DNA of 64,000 nt from Micromonospora sediminicola (lineage in GTDB: Bacteria > Actinomycetota > Actinomycetes > Mycobacteriales > Micromonosporaceae), in assembly GCF_900089585.1 (NCBI RefSeq), contig NZ_FLRH01000003.1, forward strand, positions 3,052,501 through 3,116,500, in the 5' to 3' direction. The notes under the pieces are model-generated. The model searched no databases. It saw only the letters and a list, made by a program, of their open reading frames with translations, and was not told the origin of the DNA. Of the stretch, positions 1-8,429 are shown one piece after another. Every line of letters begins with the position of its first letter. The first letter of the stretch is position 1. Both the position numbers and the translations under genes were made by a program.

Positions 1-87
1 CTGGTCCTGCTCGCGCCCACGCTCGGCTGGGTCGTCATCTCCGTCGCCCTCGCCATCCGCCTCTTCCGCTGGGAGCCCCGCCGATGA
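1..87 (+). CDS. C-terminal end of a membrane protein, probably an ABC transporter permease (partial)
   Basis: The window opens inside a reading frame of 28 codons ending in TGA at 85-87. The tail is a hydrophobic stretch (LVLLAPTLGWVVISVALAIR) followed by a short basic end, RLFRWEPRR. This is how ABC-2-type permeases and similar integral membrane proteins often finish, with a last helix and a cytoplasmic basic tail. Its stop overlaps the ATG of the GPP34 gene (ATGA at 84-87), so the two are translationally coupled. The family cannot be fixed from so few residues. Confidence 0.5.
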   Translation: MVLLAPTLGWVVISVALAIRLFRWEPRR

Positions 88-764
88 CCACCGCACCCCG
101 CTCGGACGCCCCGACCCTCGTCGAAGACCTCCTCCTGCTGCTGTTCCAGCCCACATCCGGGACCATCGCGGGTGAGAACACCCTCTTCTACGTCCTCGGT
201 GGCGCGGTCCTCGCGGACCTGGCGCTCGGCGACCACCTGATCACGGCGGACCGTGGGCGGGTCAGTGGCGTGGCGGGTCACCCACCGTCGGACGACCTCC
301 TCCGCCCGGCGTGGAACTACCTCGCCGAGAAACCGAGGGGAGTGCAGACCGCACTCGCGGCCATCGGTCCCGCCCTGCGCAAGCCGGTGTTGGAGCGGCT
401 CGTCGCCCGTGGCGACATCGACGAGGCGCCGCGCAAGGTGCTCGGCCTGTTCCGGACGACGGCCCTGCGCGACGGCAGGACCGAACGACGGGCCCGCCTG
501 CTCGCCGACGTTCGGCAGGTTCTCGTGGCGGGTGCGGAGCCGCGAGCCCGTGTCGCCGCGCTCGCGGCGCTGCTCTCGGCCAGCGGGACACTGCCGCAGT
601 TCCACCGCGAGATCCCGTGGACGTCAGAGGTGATCACGCGGGCCAAGGCGCTCGAGCGCGGCGACTGGGGTGCCGGCGCCGCGGCCGAGGCGGTGACCCG
701 TACCGTCACGGCCACGGTCGTCAACAGCGTCATCGTGGCCGTCACCGTGCTGCCGCGCAGCTAG
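84..764 (+). CDS. GPP34 (GOLPH3/Vps74-like) family phosphoprotein
   Basis: A 226-residue protein. The N-terminal TLVEDLLLLLFQP followed by LGGAVLADLAL is characteristic of bacterial GPP34 proteins. The eukaryotic relatives bind phosphatidylinositol-4-phosphate at the Golgi. Bacterial members, common in actinomycetes, are soluble, mostly helical and of unknown role. No signal peptide is visible. It is coupled by a 4-base overlap to an upstream membrane protein, so it may act with that protein at the membrane; this is inference. The length is usual for bacterial GPP34. Confidence 0.8.
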   Translation: MTTAPRSDAPTLVEDLLLLLFQPTSGTIAGENTLFYVLGGAVLADLALGDHLITADRGRVSGVAGHPPSDDLLRPAWNYLAEKPRGVQTALAAIGPALRKPVLERLVARGDIDEAPRKVLGLFRTTALRDGRTERRARLLADVRQVLVAGAEPRARVAALAALLSASGTLPQFHREIPWTSEVITRAKALERGDWGAGAAAEAVTRTVTATVVNSVIVAVTVLPRS

Positions 765-856
765 TGGCGGGCACGCTGCGGAGCTTTCCCGCCGACAGCG
801 AGCCGGCACTGCGGTCCGGGAGGCGCGGTGGCCGACGGTGAGTTCCCGCGCGCCGA

Positions 857-2314
857 TCACCAGGCGCAGGGCGCGTAGTCCTTCAGGAAGCAGCCGTAGA
901 GGTCCTCGCCCTGTTCGCCGCGGACGATCGGGTCGTAGACCCGGGCCGCGCCGTCGACCAGGTCCAGTGGGGCGTGGAAGCCGGCGTCCGCCAGCCGCAT
1001 CTTCGTCGGGTGGGGCCGCTCGTCGGTGATCCAGCCGGTGTCGACGCTGGTCATGAGGATGCCGTCGGCCAGCATCTCCTGGGCGCTGGTTCGGGTGAGC
1101 ATGTTCAGCGCGGCCTTGGCCATGTTGGTGTGCGGGTGCTCCGGCCCCTTGTAGCCGCGGGCGAACTGGCCCTCCATCGCCGACACGTTCACCACGTACT
1201 TCCGGCGGGCGGTCGCCGCGGCCATCGCCGGTCGCAGTCGGCTGACCAGCACGAACGGCGCGGTCACGTTGCACAGCTGCACTTCGAGCAGTTCGATCGG
1301 GTCCACCTCGTGCACCCGCTGCACCCAGCTGTTGACCGGTTCGAGGTCCGGCACCAGACCGCCGGCGTCGATGGCGCTCGCTGCCGCGATGCGCTCCGGC
1401 GACGCGGAGCCGCCGGTCAGCGCCAGCGCGGTGAGCGCGTGCGGGGTGAGCGCCGGACGCGCCGGGGCGGTCAGACTGCCGGCCGGGTCGTTCCGGCCGG
1501 CCGTCGGGGCGAACGTGATGATCTCCGGCAGCGGACCGTCCGGCAGGGCCGCCGCCTCCGCGGCGACGAGCGGCGCGTATGCCCCGGGGGTGCGGCGGAC
1601 GGTCTGCGCCGCGTTGTTGATCAGGATGTCGAGTGGTCCCTGGGCGCTGACCGAGTCGGCGAGGGCGATCACCTGGGCGGGGTCGCGCAGGTCGATCCCG
1701 ACGATCCGCAGGCGGTGCAGCCAGTCCGCGCTGTCCGGCATCGCGGCGAACCGGCGGACCGCGTCGTGCGGGAACCGGGTGGTCACCGTGGTGTGCGCGC
1801 CGTCGCGCAGCAGCCGCAGCGCGATGTACATGCCGATCTTCGCCCGGCCGCCGGTGAGCAGCGCGCGCCGGCCGGTCAGGTCGGTGCGGGCGTCGCGGCG
1901 CTCCCGGTTGAGCGCGGCGCAGGGCGGGCAGAGCTGGTGGTAGAACGCGTCCACCTCGCGGTAACGCTGCTTGCAGACGTAACAGCCGCGCGGGTTGTGC
2001 AGGAAGCCGGCAGTGGCGCCGACGGTGGGGGAGGCCAGCGGGATGCCCTGGGTCTCGTCGTCGATCCGGCCCGGGGCGCCGGTGGCGGTGGCCGCCGTCA
2101 CCGCCCGGTCGGCCGCCAGGACGGCGTTCCGGCGGTCCTCGCGTCGCCGCTGCTTGATCACCTTGTAGAGCTTCGCGGTGGCCCGCTGCACCCGCACCAC
2201 GTCGGGGTGGTCGGGTGGCAGGTTCTCCAGCGCCTCGAAGACGGCGAGGCAGGTCTCCAGCCGATCGCGGTCAATGCCGTGCTGGCCGTTTTCGGTACTC
2301 TTGTCCGCCGTCAT
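857..2314 (-). CDS. Short-chain dehydrogenase/reductase-like protein with N-terminal helical and zinc-ribbon region
   Basis: A 485-residue protein in three parts. Residues 1-75 are helical and charged. Residues 111-132 hold CxxC-x14-CxxC (C111, C114, C129, C132), a likely zinc site. From about residue 145 a Rossmann SDR domain begins, with TGGRAKIG (154-161) for the dinucleotide and NNAAQ (233-237) for the NNAG motif. The classical Ser-Tyr-Lys triad is altered: S378 and K400 fit, but the Tyr four residues before the Lys is Thr (TNMAK). Substrate and cofactor are unknown. The family, SDR with an N-terminal extension, occurs in actinobacteria and some eukaryotes. Activity may be retained through another residue or lost. 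Transcribed alone. Confidence 0.75.
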   Translation of the reverse strand: MTADKSTENGQHGIDRDRLETCLAVFEALENLPPDHPDVVRVQRATAKLYKVIKQRRREDRRNAVLAADRAVTAATATGAPGRIDDETQGIPLASPTVGATAGFLHNPRGCYVCKQRYREVDAFYHQLCPPCAALNRERRDARTDLTGRRALLTGGRAKIGMYIALRLLRDGAHTTVTTRFPHDAVRRFAAMPDSADWLHRLRIVGIDLRDPAQVIALADSVSAQGPLDILINNAAQTVRRTPGAYAPLVAAEAAALPDGPLPEIITFAPTAGRNDPAGSLTAPARPALTPHALTALALTGGSASPERIAAASAIDAGGLVPDLEPVNSWVQRVHEVDPIELLEVQLCNVTAPFVLVSRLRPAMAAATARRKYVVNVSAMEGQFARGYKGPEHPHTNMAKAALNMLTRTSAQEMLADGILMTSVDTGWITDERPHPTKMRLADAGFHAPLDLVDGAARVYDPIVRGEQGEDLYGCFLKDYAPCAW

Positions 2315-2536
2315 ACCGCCGCTGTCTCATTCCGTTCCCGCACCGGATCCACCCGGCCCGCCCCACGTCCGACCGGAACTGTACGCACCGCGGGGCCGCC
2401 GACGCATCCCGCGTCGACCCGCCGGCCCGGGAGGTCGGGGCGAACCTCGCCCGGCGGGGCGAACGGTGCATCTCCCTCCCGGACGGGCGGGGCGGAAGCG
2501 GCCACGCCGAGGTGTGCGGGCCCGTGACCGGGTTGG

Positions 2537-2566
2537 TTGTCATCCTCTTCTGCATCGTTGTAAATT
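2537..2566 (+). promoter_or_regulatory. Sigma-70-like promoter of the glycosyltransferase gene
   Basis: TTGTCA (2537-2542, 5/6 to consensus), an 18-base spacer, and TAAATT (2561-2566, 4/6). The predicted transcription start near 2573 lies just after the in-frame GTG at 2570. This argues that the real translation start is further downstream. Confidence 0.5.
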
Positions 2567-2599
2567 GGCGTGCGTCCATGTTCGACGAAGGAGGTAGTT

Positions 2600-3430
2600 C
2601 TGGACTGCGCACTGGCCTTCGATGCCACCTACGCCCCCCACGCCGCCGTCGTTGTGTCCACCGTGGTCGCCCACATGCCGGCGGAACCGTTGCGGTTCTG
2701 GTTCGCCGCGGGCGACGACGTCACCGAGCGCAGCCGGGCCGCTCTGACCCGGGCGGCCGGGCGCGCCACCGTCTCCTTCCTGACGGTGGACCCACCCCCG
2801 ATCCGCCTGCCCGGCTCCCGCGAACCCCACCTGAGCTACCTCTCGGCCGCCATGTACCTGCGGCTGCTGATCCCGCACGCCCTGCCGCCGGACGTCCACC
2901 GCCTGGTCTATCTCGACTCGGACGTGCTCTGCACCGGCTCGTTGGCGGAACTGCGTGACCTCGACCTGGCCGGCGCGCCCCTCGGCGCGGTCCGGGACGC
3001 GTTCACCCGCCGGCTGATCGACACCGGCGGCCTGCCGGGCATCTACGGCCGGTACCACGACCTCGACGCCCAGGCCCCGTACCTCAACTCCGGGGTGCTG
3101 CTCATCGACGTGCCGCGGTGGAAGGAGCTCGACGTCACCGCCAAGGCGCTCGACTACGTCGCCCGCCACGCGGACGAGTCGCGCTTCCCGGACCAGGACG
3201 CCCTCAACCATGCCGTCTACGGGCGGTGGACACGGATGCCCAAGCGCTGGAACCACATGATGGCGTGGCGACTCGATCCGCGCGTCGGCGGGAACGTCAC
3301 CGACGCGTCCGTCATCCACTTCGCCGGCCCGGTGAAGCCGTGGCATCCGGAGTTCCCCGACGGCGTGTACCGGCAGATGTACTGGCGACACCGCCGCCGT
3401 ACCGAGGTGGTCACCGCCCGGAACAGATGA
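2600..3430 (+). CDS. Family 8 glycosyltransferase
   Basis: About 276 residues. Begins LDCALAFDATYAPHAAVV, the usual start of a GT8 retaining glycosyltransferase, and carries the DxD metal/nucleotide-sugar site in VYLDSDVLC. The conserved NSGVLLID segment and a C-terminal IHFAGPVKPWH are also typical; the latter is the second metal/acceptor motif. The sugar and acceptor are unknown. Start choice: a near-perfect Shine-Dalgarno AAGGAGG lies at 2588-2594, five bases before an in-frame CTG at 2600. The only upstream candidate, GTG at 2570, lacks a ribosome site and falls before the predicted transcript start. CTG is therefore preferred, with GTG 2570 as the alternative. The stop overlaps the next small gene. 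Confidence 0.85.
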   Translation: MDCALAFDATYAPHAAVVVSTVVAHMPAEPLRFWFAAGDDVTERSRAALTRAAGRATVSFLTVDPPPIRLPGSREPHLSYLSAAMYLRLLIPHALPPDVHRLVYLDSDVLCTGSLAELRDLDLAGAPLGAVRDAFTRRLIDTGGLPGIYGRYHDLDAQAPYLNSGVLLIDVPRWKELDVTAKALDYVARHADESRFPDQDALNHAVYGRWTRMPKRWNHMMAWRLDPRVGGNVTDASVIHFAGPVKPWHPEFPDGVYRQMYWRHRRRTEVVTARNR

Positions 3431-3636
3431 CCTGGAGCGACCCGCGCCGGCCGGTTCACTTGTGCTGTCGATCGCCGGACCCGGCGGCGGTCCGGGCGGT
3501 GATCTCCGCACACCGTGACCTGATCGCGCACGAGACCCTCGCGATCTCCGCGACGCTCGTGGACCCGCTGTCGGAGGGCTTGCCGGGCACGGTCGGCGGC
3601 GGCGAGGAGATCCTGGTGCACGCCCTCCGGGCCTGA
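3427..3636 (+). CDS. Small hypothetical protein coupled to the glycosyltransferase
   Basis: 69 residues. The ATG at 3427 overlaps the glycosyltransferase stop (ATGA), and third positions are mostly G or C, so it is probably translated. The segment AVISAHRDLIAHETLA faintly resembles the C-terminal tail of actinobacterial isoleucyl-tRNA synthetases. It could be a remnant of such a gene or a chance likeness. No function is assigned. Confidence 0.45.
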   Translation: MTWSDPRRPVHLCCRSPDPAAVRAVISAHRDLIAHETLAISATLVDPLSEGLPGTVGGGEEILVHALRA

Positions 3637-3642
3637 GGCGGA

Positions 3643-3678
3643 GGCGGTGCCGCGGCGGAACAGGGCCGCGGCACCGCC
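3643..3678. terminator. Bidirectional hairpin between convergent genes
   Basis: Perfect 14-bp inverted repeat GGCGGTGCCGCGGC (3643-3656) and GCCGCGGCACCGCC (3665-3678) with an 8-base loop. It lies between the end of the small gene (+) and the end of ppk2 (-). There is no long T run, as is usual in high-GC actinobacteria. Confidence 0.7.
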
Positions 3679-3688
3679 CGCACGGCGG

Positions 3689-4600
3689 TCAGGGGCGGGG
3701 GAAGACCGGCACCGGCTGGTCCTCCGGGTCGAGGTCGAGCCCGGCGGGCCCGATGATCCGCGGATCGGGTACGCCGACGACCGAGGCGTCCTTGCCGGCG
3801 TAGTCGAACCGATGCAGCACGTGCCGCATCGCCTCCAGCCGGGCCCGCTTCTTGTCGTTGCTCTTCACCACGGTCCACGGGGCGTCGGCGGTGTCGGTCC
3901 AGAAGAACATCGCCTCCTTGGCCTCGGTGTAGTCGTCCCAGCGGTCGAGGGAGGCGAGGTCCATCGGGGAGAGCTTCCACTGGCGTACCGGGTCGACCTT
4001 GCGGATGACGAAGCGGGTGCGTTGCTCGTTGCGGGAGACCGAGAACCAGAACTTGACCAGCCGGATGCCGGAGCGGACCAGCATCCGCTCCAGGTCCGGG
4101 GCCTGCCGCAGGAACTCCAGATACTCCTTGCGGGAGCAGAAGCCCATCACCCTCTCCACGCCGGCCCGGTTGTACCAGGACCGGTCGAACAGCACGATCT
4201 CCCCGGCCGCCGGCAGGTGCGCCAGCCAGCGCTGGAAGTACCACTGGCCGGCCTCCCGCTCGTCCGGCTTCTCCAGGGCGACGACGCCGGCGCCCCGCGG
4301 GTTGAGGTGCTCCATGAAGCGTTTGATCGTGCCGCCCTTGCCGGCGGCGTCGCGGCCCTCGAAGAGGATCACCAGCCGCTCGCCGGTGTCCTTCACCCAG
4401 TCCTGGAGCTTCAGCAGCTCGATCTGCAGCAGGCGCTTCTCCCGGTCGTACGCCTCCCGGTCGAGACGCTCGTCGTAGGGGTAGCCGTCGCGCCAGGTCT
4501 CCACCGGGCGGCCGTCGGGCAGCAGCAGCACCGGATCGTCGTCGTATCCGTCACGTACCTGGTAGTCGGCGTCGAGGTCCAGCAGCGCAGCGTCGGCCAT
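3689..4600 (-). CDS. ppk2: Polyphosphate kinase 2
   Basis: 303 residues. Shows the PPK2 signature: Walker A-like EGRDAAGKGGTIKRF, the lid region KPDEREAGQWYFQRW, Walker B FDRSWYNRAGVERVMGF, and FWFSVSRNEQRTRF. PPK2 enzymes use polyphosphate to phosphorylate nucleotides (ADP to ATP, GDP to GTP or AMP to ADP, depending on class), acting in the cytoplasm in energy and phosphate storage. The short single-domain architecture fits class I or III; the sequence alone does not settle the nucleotide. The ATG at 4600 is preferred because the conserved family sequence (DADYQVRDGYDDDP) begins just after it. Divergent from the multicopper oxidase gene. Confidence 0.93.
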   Translation of the reverse strand: MADAALLDLDADYQVRDGYDDDPVLLLPDGRPVETWRDGYPYDERLDREAYDREKRLLQIELLKLQDWVKDTGERLVILFEGRDAAGKGGTIKRFMEHLNPRGAGVVALEKPDEREAGQWYFQRWLAHLPAAGEIVLFDRSWYNRAGVERVMGFCSRKEYLEFLRQAPDLERMLVRSGIRLVKFWFSVSRNEQRTRFVIRKVDPVRQWKLSPMDLASLDRWDDYTEAKEAMFFWTDTADAPWTVVKSNDKKRARLEAMRHVLHRFDYAGKDASVVGVPDPRIIGPAGLDLDPEDQPVPVFPRP

Positions 4601-4780
4601 ACCGACCGTACCTACCCCGCCACACCTGCCGCGACGCCTCCGGACAGGGGGAATGCCTGGTCGATTGTGCGGTCGATAGGGGTCCTCCCGCGTCCGGACG
4701 CCCGGCATCATCGGCCTGCGACGACCGCCCGGTGGCGGCTGCCGGATCTCGCACACTCACCGTCGGTGGAAGGAACTGCC

Positions 4781-6244
4781 GTGTCGACTCGTCGTCAACT
4801 GCTGCGCCTCGGCGCGGCGTCGGGCATCGTCGGGGCGACCGGCGGCCTGGCCGGCCTCGCCGGACAGCTGGCCGCGACCCCCGCCACGGCGGAGGTCGCC
4901 GCGCCGAGCGCCACGCCCGTCACCCCGTTTACCGTCCCGTTGACCGTGCCGCAGACGCTGCGCCCGGTGCTGCGGACCGCCACCACGGACTACTACTCGG
5001 TCACCATGCACCGGAGGCGACTGGAGATCGTGCCGGGCACCCGTACCGAGGTGTTCACCTACAACGGCGACCTGCCCGGCCCGACCATCCGCGCCCGGTC
5101 CGGCCGCCGGGTGGTGGTACGCCAGCGCAACCGGCTCGCCATGCCCACGGCGGTGCACCTGCACGGCGGCGCCACCGCCCCCGGCGACGATGGCTCGGGC
5201 GACGCCACGATCCCGCCCGGCGGCGAGCGCGTCTACACCTATCCGAACCGGCAGCCGCACGCCACGCTCTGGATGCACGACCACACCCACCACATGGAGG
5301 CCGAGCACCTCTACCGGGGCCTGTCCAGCCTCTATCTGCTCACCGACCGCACCGAGGCGGCGCTTCCGCTGCCCGCCGGCCAGTTCGACGTGCCGCTGGT
5401 GCTGCGCGACGCCCATCTGGACGCGAACGCCCAGCTGGTCTGGACCATGGACGACGCCGACAACCGGACCACCCTGTTGGTCAACGGGCGGCCGTGGCCG
5501 CGCTTCGAGGTGCAGGCCCGGCGATACCGCTTCCGCCTGGTCAACGCCAGCAACCTACGGTTCTTTCTGCTCCGCCTGGCCGACGGCGGGGACATCACGG
5601 TGATCGGCTCCGACGGCGGGCTGCTGGAGGCGCCGGTGACCATGCAGTACCTGCTGTTCTCGCCCGGCGAGCGGCTCGACGTGGTGGTCGACTTCGCCCG
5701 CTACCAGCCGGGCACCTCCGTGGTCCTGCAGAACATGCTGGGGCCGGGCCCGGCCGAGCAGGTGGGCCAGGTGATGCGCTTCGACGTCGTAGCGGCGCGG
5801 GGGCGGGACCGCACCTCGGTGCCGCAGCGGCTGCGCACCCTGCCGGCGCCGCCGACGCCGACCGTGCGCCGCAGCATCGAGCTGCGGATGGACGAGGCGG
5901 GCTCCGGCGGGCACCGGGCGTACATCGACGGGAAGGTCTTCGACCCGGCCCGGATCGACACGACCGTCGCCTGGGGCAGCACCGAGGAGTGGACGGTGAC
6001 GAACGCCAACACCCTCATGCCGCACAACTTCCACCTGCACCTGGTGCAGTTCCGGGTGCTCGACCGCAACGGCGCGCCGGCCGATCCCACCGAGTCCGGC
6101 CTGAAGGACACCGTGATCGTCTGGCCGGGGCAGAGCGTCCGGCTCCAGGCCACCTTCGACACCTGGCGCGGCGTCTACCCCTACCACTGCCACATGGTCG
6201 ACCACAGCGCGATGGGCATGATGGCCAACCTCCGGATCGTCTGA
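4781..6244 (+). CDS. Tat-exported multicopper oxidase
   Basis: 487 residues. The N-terminus MSTRRQLLRLG is a twin-arginine signal, followed by a hydrophobic stretch to an Ala-rich cleavage region near residue 40. Four copper-binding segments are present: HLHGG, WMHDHTHH, HNFHLH and YHCHMVDHSAMGMM. The last holds the Cys and the axial Met of the type 1 copper. These enzymes couple one-electron oxidation of metals or phenols to reduction of oxygen to water. The bilirubin-oxidase/CotA-like layout suggests copper tolerance, Mn or phenol oxidation, or spore-pigment chemistry. The GTG at 4781 follows GGAAGGAA and puts the Arg pair at positions 4-5, as expected. Confidence 0.9.
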   Translation: MSTRRQLLRLGAASGIVGATGGLAGLAGQLAATPATAEVAAPSATPVTPFTVPLTVPQTLRPVLRTATTDYYSVTMHRRRLEIVPGTRTEVFTYNGDLPGPTIRARSGRRVVVRQRNRLAMPTAVHLHGGATAPGDDGSGDATIPPGGERVYTYPNRQPHATLWMHDHTHHMEAEHLYRGLSSLYLLTDRTEAALPLPAGQFDVPLVLRDAHLDANAQLVWTMDDADNRTTLLVNGRPWPRFEVQARRYRFRLVNASNLRFFLLRLADGGDITVIGSDGGLLEAPVTMQYLLFSPGERLDVVVDFARYQPGTSVVLQNMLGPGPAEQVGQVMRFDVVAARGRDRTSVPQRLRTLPAPPTPTVRRSIELRMDEAGSGGHRAYIDGKVFDPARIDTTVAWGSTEEWTVTNANTLMPHNFHLHLVQFRVLDRNGAPADPTESGLKDTVIVWPGQSVRLQATFDTWRGVYPYHCHMVDHSAMGMMANLRIV

Positions 6245-6281
6245 GTCGGCGGGACGAGACGATCATCGACCTTCTGGAGGG

Positions 6282-6320
6282 CGCCGGGAGCGGACCGCCG
6301 CGTGCGGACCGCTCCCGGCG
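6282..6320. terminator. Bidirectional hairpin between convergent genes
   Basis: Perfect 12-bp stem CGCCGGGAGCGG (6282-6293) and CCGCTCCCGGCG (6309-6320) with a 15-base loop, placed between the ends of the multicopper oxidase (+) and the VWD protein (-). Confidence 0.7.
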
Positions 6321-6326
6321 TCACTG

Positions 6327-8159
6327 TCACCGGTTGCCGTTGACGACCGGCGGCACCAGACCGACGTACGTGAGGGCGGCCCGGCCGCCGACCACCGCGA
6401 CGTCCAGGGTGCAGGCGTCGAGCCACTCCTGCCGCACCTTGTACTGGAGGCAGGTCGCCTCGGCCCGCTTGCGGAGTTCCTCGTCGAGGTCCCGGGCGAA
6501 GAACGGCGCGGACGGGTTGCCGGAGGCGACCGCGCCGCAGGGCGCCAGCAGGGTCCGGATCGGGGCGACCCGCCAACTGGCGCCGAAGCGCTGGTAGAGG
6601 TCGTCGAAGGAGAGCGGGACGGCGAACTGGGTGCCGTCCTTGGCAGCGAGGCGCTTCGGATCGCCGTCGGGGTTGCCGAGCAGGCCGACCACCGGGGTCG
6701 GGTACGTGCCGAGACCGACCGCCACGTCGATGTAGCCGCTGTTGACCGTCACCCGGATGCTGTTGCCGCTGGAGTCGGTCACCACGTACACGTTGCCGAT
6801 CCGGTGGATGTCCACGCCCGAGGGCAGATGCAGCGCGCCGTCGGACGGGAGGTCCCTGGTCCGGCCGTCCACGACGAGGCTCTTGCCGTCGCAGAGCGCC
6901 ACCTTGGTGCTGCCCATCCGCGTGGCGACCGAGCGGTCGACCGAGGCGTTGGGCCAGGTGGGCGCGCCGGACGCCTTGCGGGTCTGCACCTCGAAGCCGC
7001 TGCCGGCCTGCGCCTCGACGAAGTCGCCGGAGGCCTGGAAGTCGTAGAGCAGGCCGGCGAACGTGTGCTGGTGGGTGTCGCCGATGACGGAGGCCGCGGC
7101 GCAGTTGGTCGCCGCGCCGCCCGCGGTGTTCTCCACGAAGACCACGGCGGGGCCGGGCGCGGTGGCGGCCGGCGCGGGCGAGCCGAAGTTGAGGTTGTTG
7201 GTCTCGCCGGTGAAGCCCTGGGCCACGCAGATCGGGGCGGCGGTGCCCCCGTAGGTGATCCTCGTCCGGACGTTCAGCGACGCGCCGGCGTTGAAGGTGG
7301 CCGCGCCTCCGCCGTCGCTGTTGCCGCCGTAGCCGAACACGTTGAACTCGGACGTGGTCCAGCCGGCCGCCGCGTTGACGGAGTTGGAACCCGCCGCGGT
7401 GTAGGCGGTGGCGCCCACGAACAGGGTGGCGCTGTCACTCGTCGCGTTCACCGTGCCGGTCAGCCGCAGCGCCCCGAGGTTGGTGATCGGCTGGTTGGGC
7501 ACGGCTGCCGCGCCCGGGCTGTTGCGGTAGCAGTAGATGTCGGGGTCGCCGGTGAACGAGAACTGGGTCCAGCCGCCGGCCGGGCAGGCCGCGTTGTACT
7601 GGAGGAGCCAGTACTGGATGAACACCTGGCCGCTGGAGCCGTTGTTGGCGTAGACGAACTGCTGCCAGCCCCGGCACCCGGCGTTGGGCGACCCGGCGCA
7701 GGCCGTGCTGGCGAAGAAGTCGGTGTTGATCTGGAGGGTGTAGGCGTTCGCCACGGGCGGCCCGGCGTTGGCGATGGGCGAACTCTCGCTCGTCACGTTG
7801 ACGATGTTCTCGAACGTGCCGGACGACTCGGAGATGAACCCGCTCGGCGCCTGGGCGGAGATGTCGTTGCCGTTGCCCACCACCAGTGGGCGGATGCTGC
7901 GCTTGGGCGTCATCGGGATCGCCGGCGCGGAGGCGCAGGTGGCCCGCTGCCACGCCAGTCGGGGATAGTCGGCGGTGAAGCATCCCTTCGCCGACGGGTG
8001 CGGGACCGCGGTGATCTCCGTCTGCCACGCCTTCAGGCTCGTGGCCGAGGGTGCCGCGTTCGCCGTCGCGGCGGATCCGCCCACCGCGATCAGCACCGCC
8101 AGCGCCGTGACGCCGGTCAGTCTGCGGGTCACCCCGCGTGTTCGAGCAAAGAGCCCCAT
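6327..8159 (-). CDS. Secreted protein with a von Willebrand factor type D-like domain
   Basis: 610 residues. A Sec signal (residues 1 to about 35, RRLTGVTALAVLIAVGG then ATANAAPS) is followed by a roughly 300-residue region with paired cysteines and a GQVFIQYWLLQYN segment. The C-terminal half carries VWD hallmarks: GDTHQHTFAGLLYDFQASGDF, VDGRTRDLP, GVDIHRIGNVYVV and VVGLLGNPDGDP. VWD domains are disulfide-rich extracellular modules that bind proteins or calcium; bacterial copies are rarely characterised. No enzymatic motif is seen. The ATG at 8159 is preferred over further upstream starts because it follows a GGAG site and gives a clean signal peptide. Probable role at the cell surface or in secreted adhesion; not proven. 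Confidence 0.75.
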   Translation of the reverse strand: MGLFARTRGVTRRLTGVTALAVLIAVGGSAATANAAPSATSLKAWQTEITAVPHPSAKGCFTADYPRLAWQRATCASAPAIPMTPKRSIRPLVVGNGNDISAQAPSGFISESSGTFENIVNVTSESSPIANAGPPVANAYTLQINTDFFASTACAGSPNAGCRGWQQFVYANNGSSGQVFIQYWLLQYNAACPAGGWTQFSFTGDPDIYCYRNSPGAAAVPNQPITNLGALRLTGTVNATSDSATLFVGATAYTAAGSNSVNAAAGWTTSEFNVFGYGGNSDGGGAATFNAGASLNVRTRITYGGTAAPICVAQGFTGETNNLNFGSPAPAATAPGPAVVFVENTAGGAATNCAAASVIGDTHQHTFAGLLYDFQASGDFVEAQAGSGFEVQTRKASGAPTWPNASVDRSVATRMGSTKVALCDGKSLVVDGRTRDLPSDGALHLPSGVDIHRIGNVYVVTDSSGNSIRVTVNSGYIDVAVGLGTYPTPVVGLLGNPDGDPKRLAAKDGTQFAVPLSFDDLYQRFGASWRVAPIRTLLAPCGAVASGNPSAPFFARDLDEELRKRAEATCLQYKVRQEWLDACTLDVAVVGGRAALTYVGLVPPVVNGNR

Positions 8160-8234
8160 CGCCGCTCCATCCACTAGCCGGCAGTCATGTCGCCGGACAG
8201 GGAAAGGCAACCATCGATACGGGAGGCGATCACT

Positions 8235-8254
8235 CGTTGTGACGGCGTTGTGAC
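8235..8254. repeat. Tandem direct repeat CGTTGTGAC, 11-bp period, upstream of the VWD gene
   Basis: CGTTGTGAC occurs at 8235-8243 and 8246-8254, one helical turn apart, about 75-95 bp upstream of the VWD start codon. This spacing suits a regulator binding side by side on one DNA face. No matching regulator is identified. Confidence 0.35.
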
Positions 8255-8346
8255 ACGTCGGAAGTGCGCGTTCTCGGAAGCCGCGCGGGCGCTGTCAGCT
8301 CCGCCGGGTGTGACGCCCGTTACCTCTGCGCGGAGGGGGAATCAGC

Positions 8347-8372
8347 CCGGGTGACGAGGATTTGAACCCAGG
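8347..8372 (-). other. tRNA 3'-end-like fragment (T-arm plus acceptor strand)
   Basis: Read on the minus strand this is CCTGGGTTCAAATCCTCG followed by TCACCCGG. It resembles a tRNA T-arm (GG-TTCAAAT-CC) joined to an acceptor strand as found in proline-type tRNAs, with one extra base in the stem. No anticodon or D arm is present upstream. It may be an attachment-site scar of a lost integrative element, or a coincidence. Confidence 0.35.
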
Positions 8373-8429
8373 TGTGACTGTCGCACCGTCCTCCGCCTCG
8401 TCGTGTCCTGACCGGGTGGAGGTCCTCCG

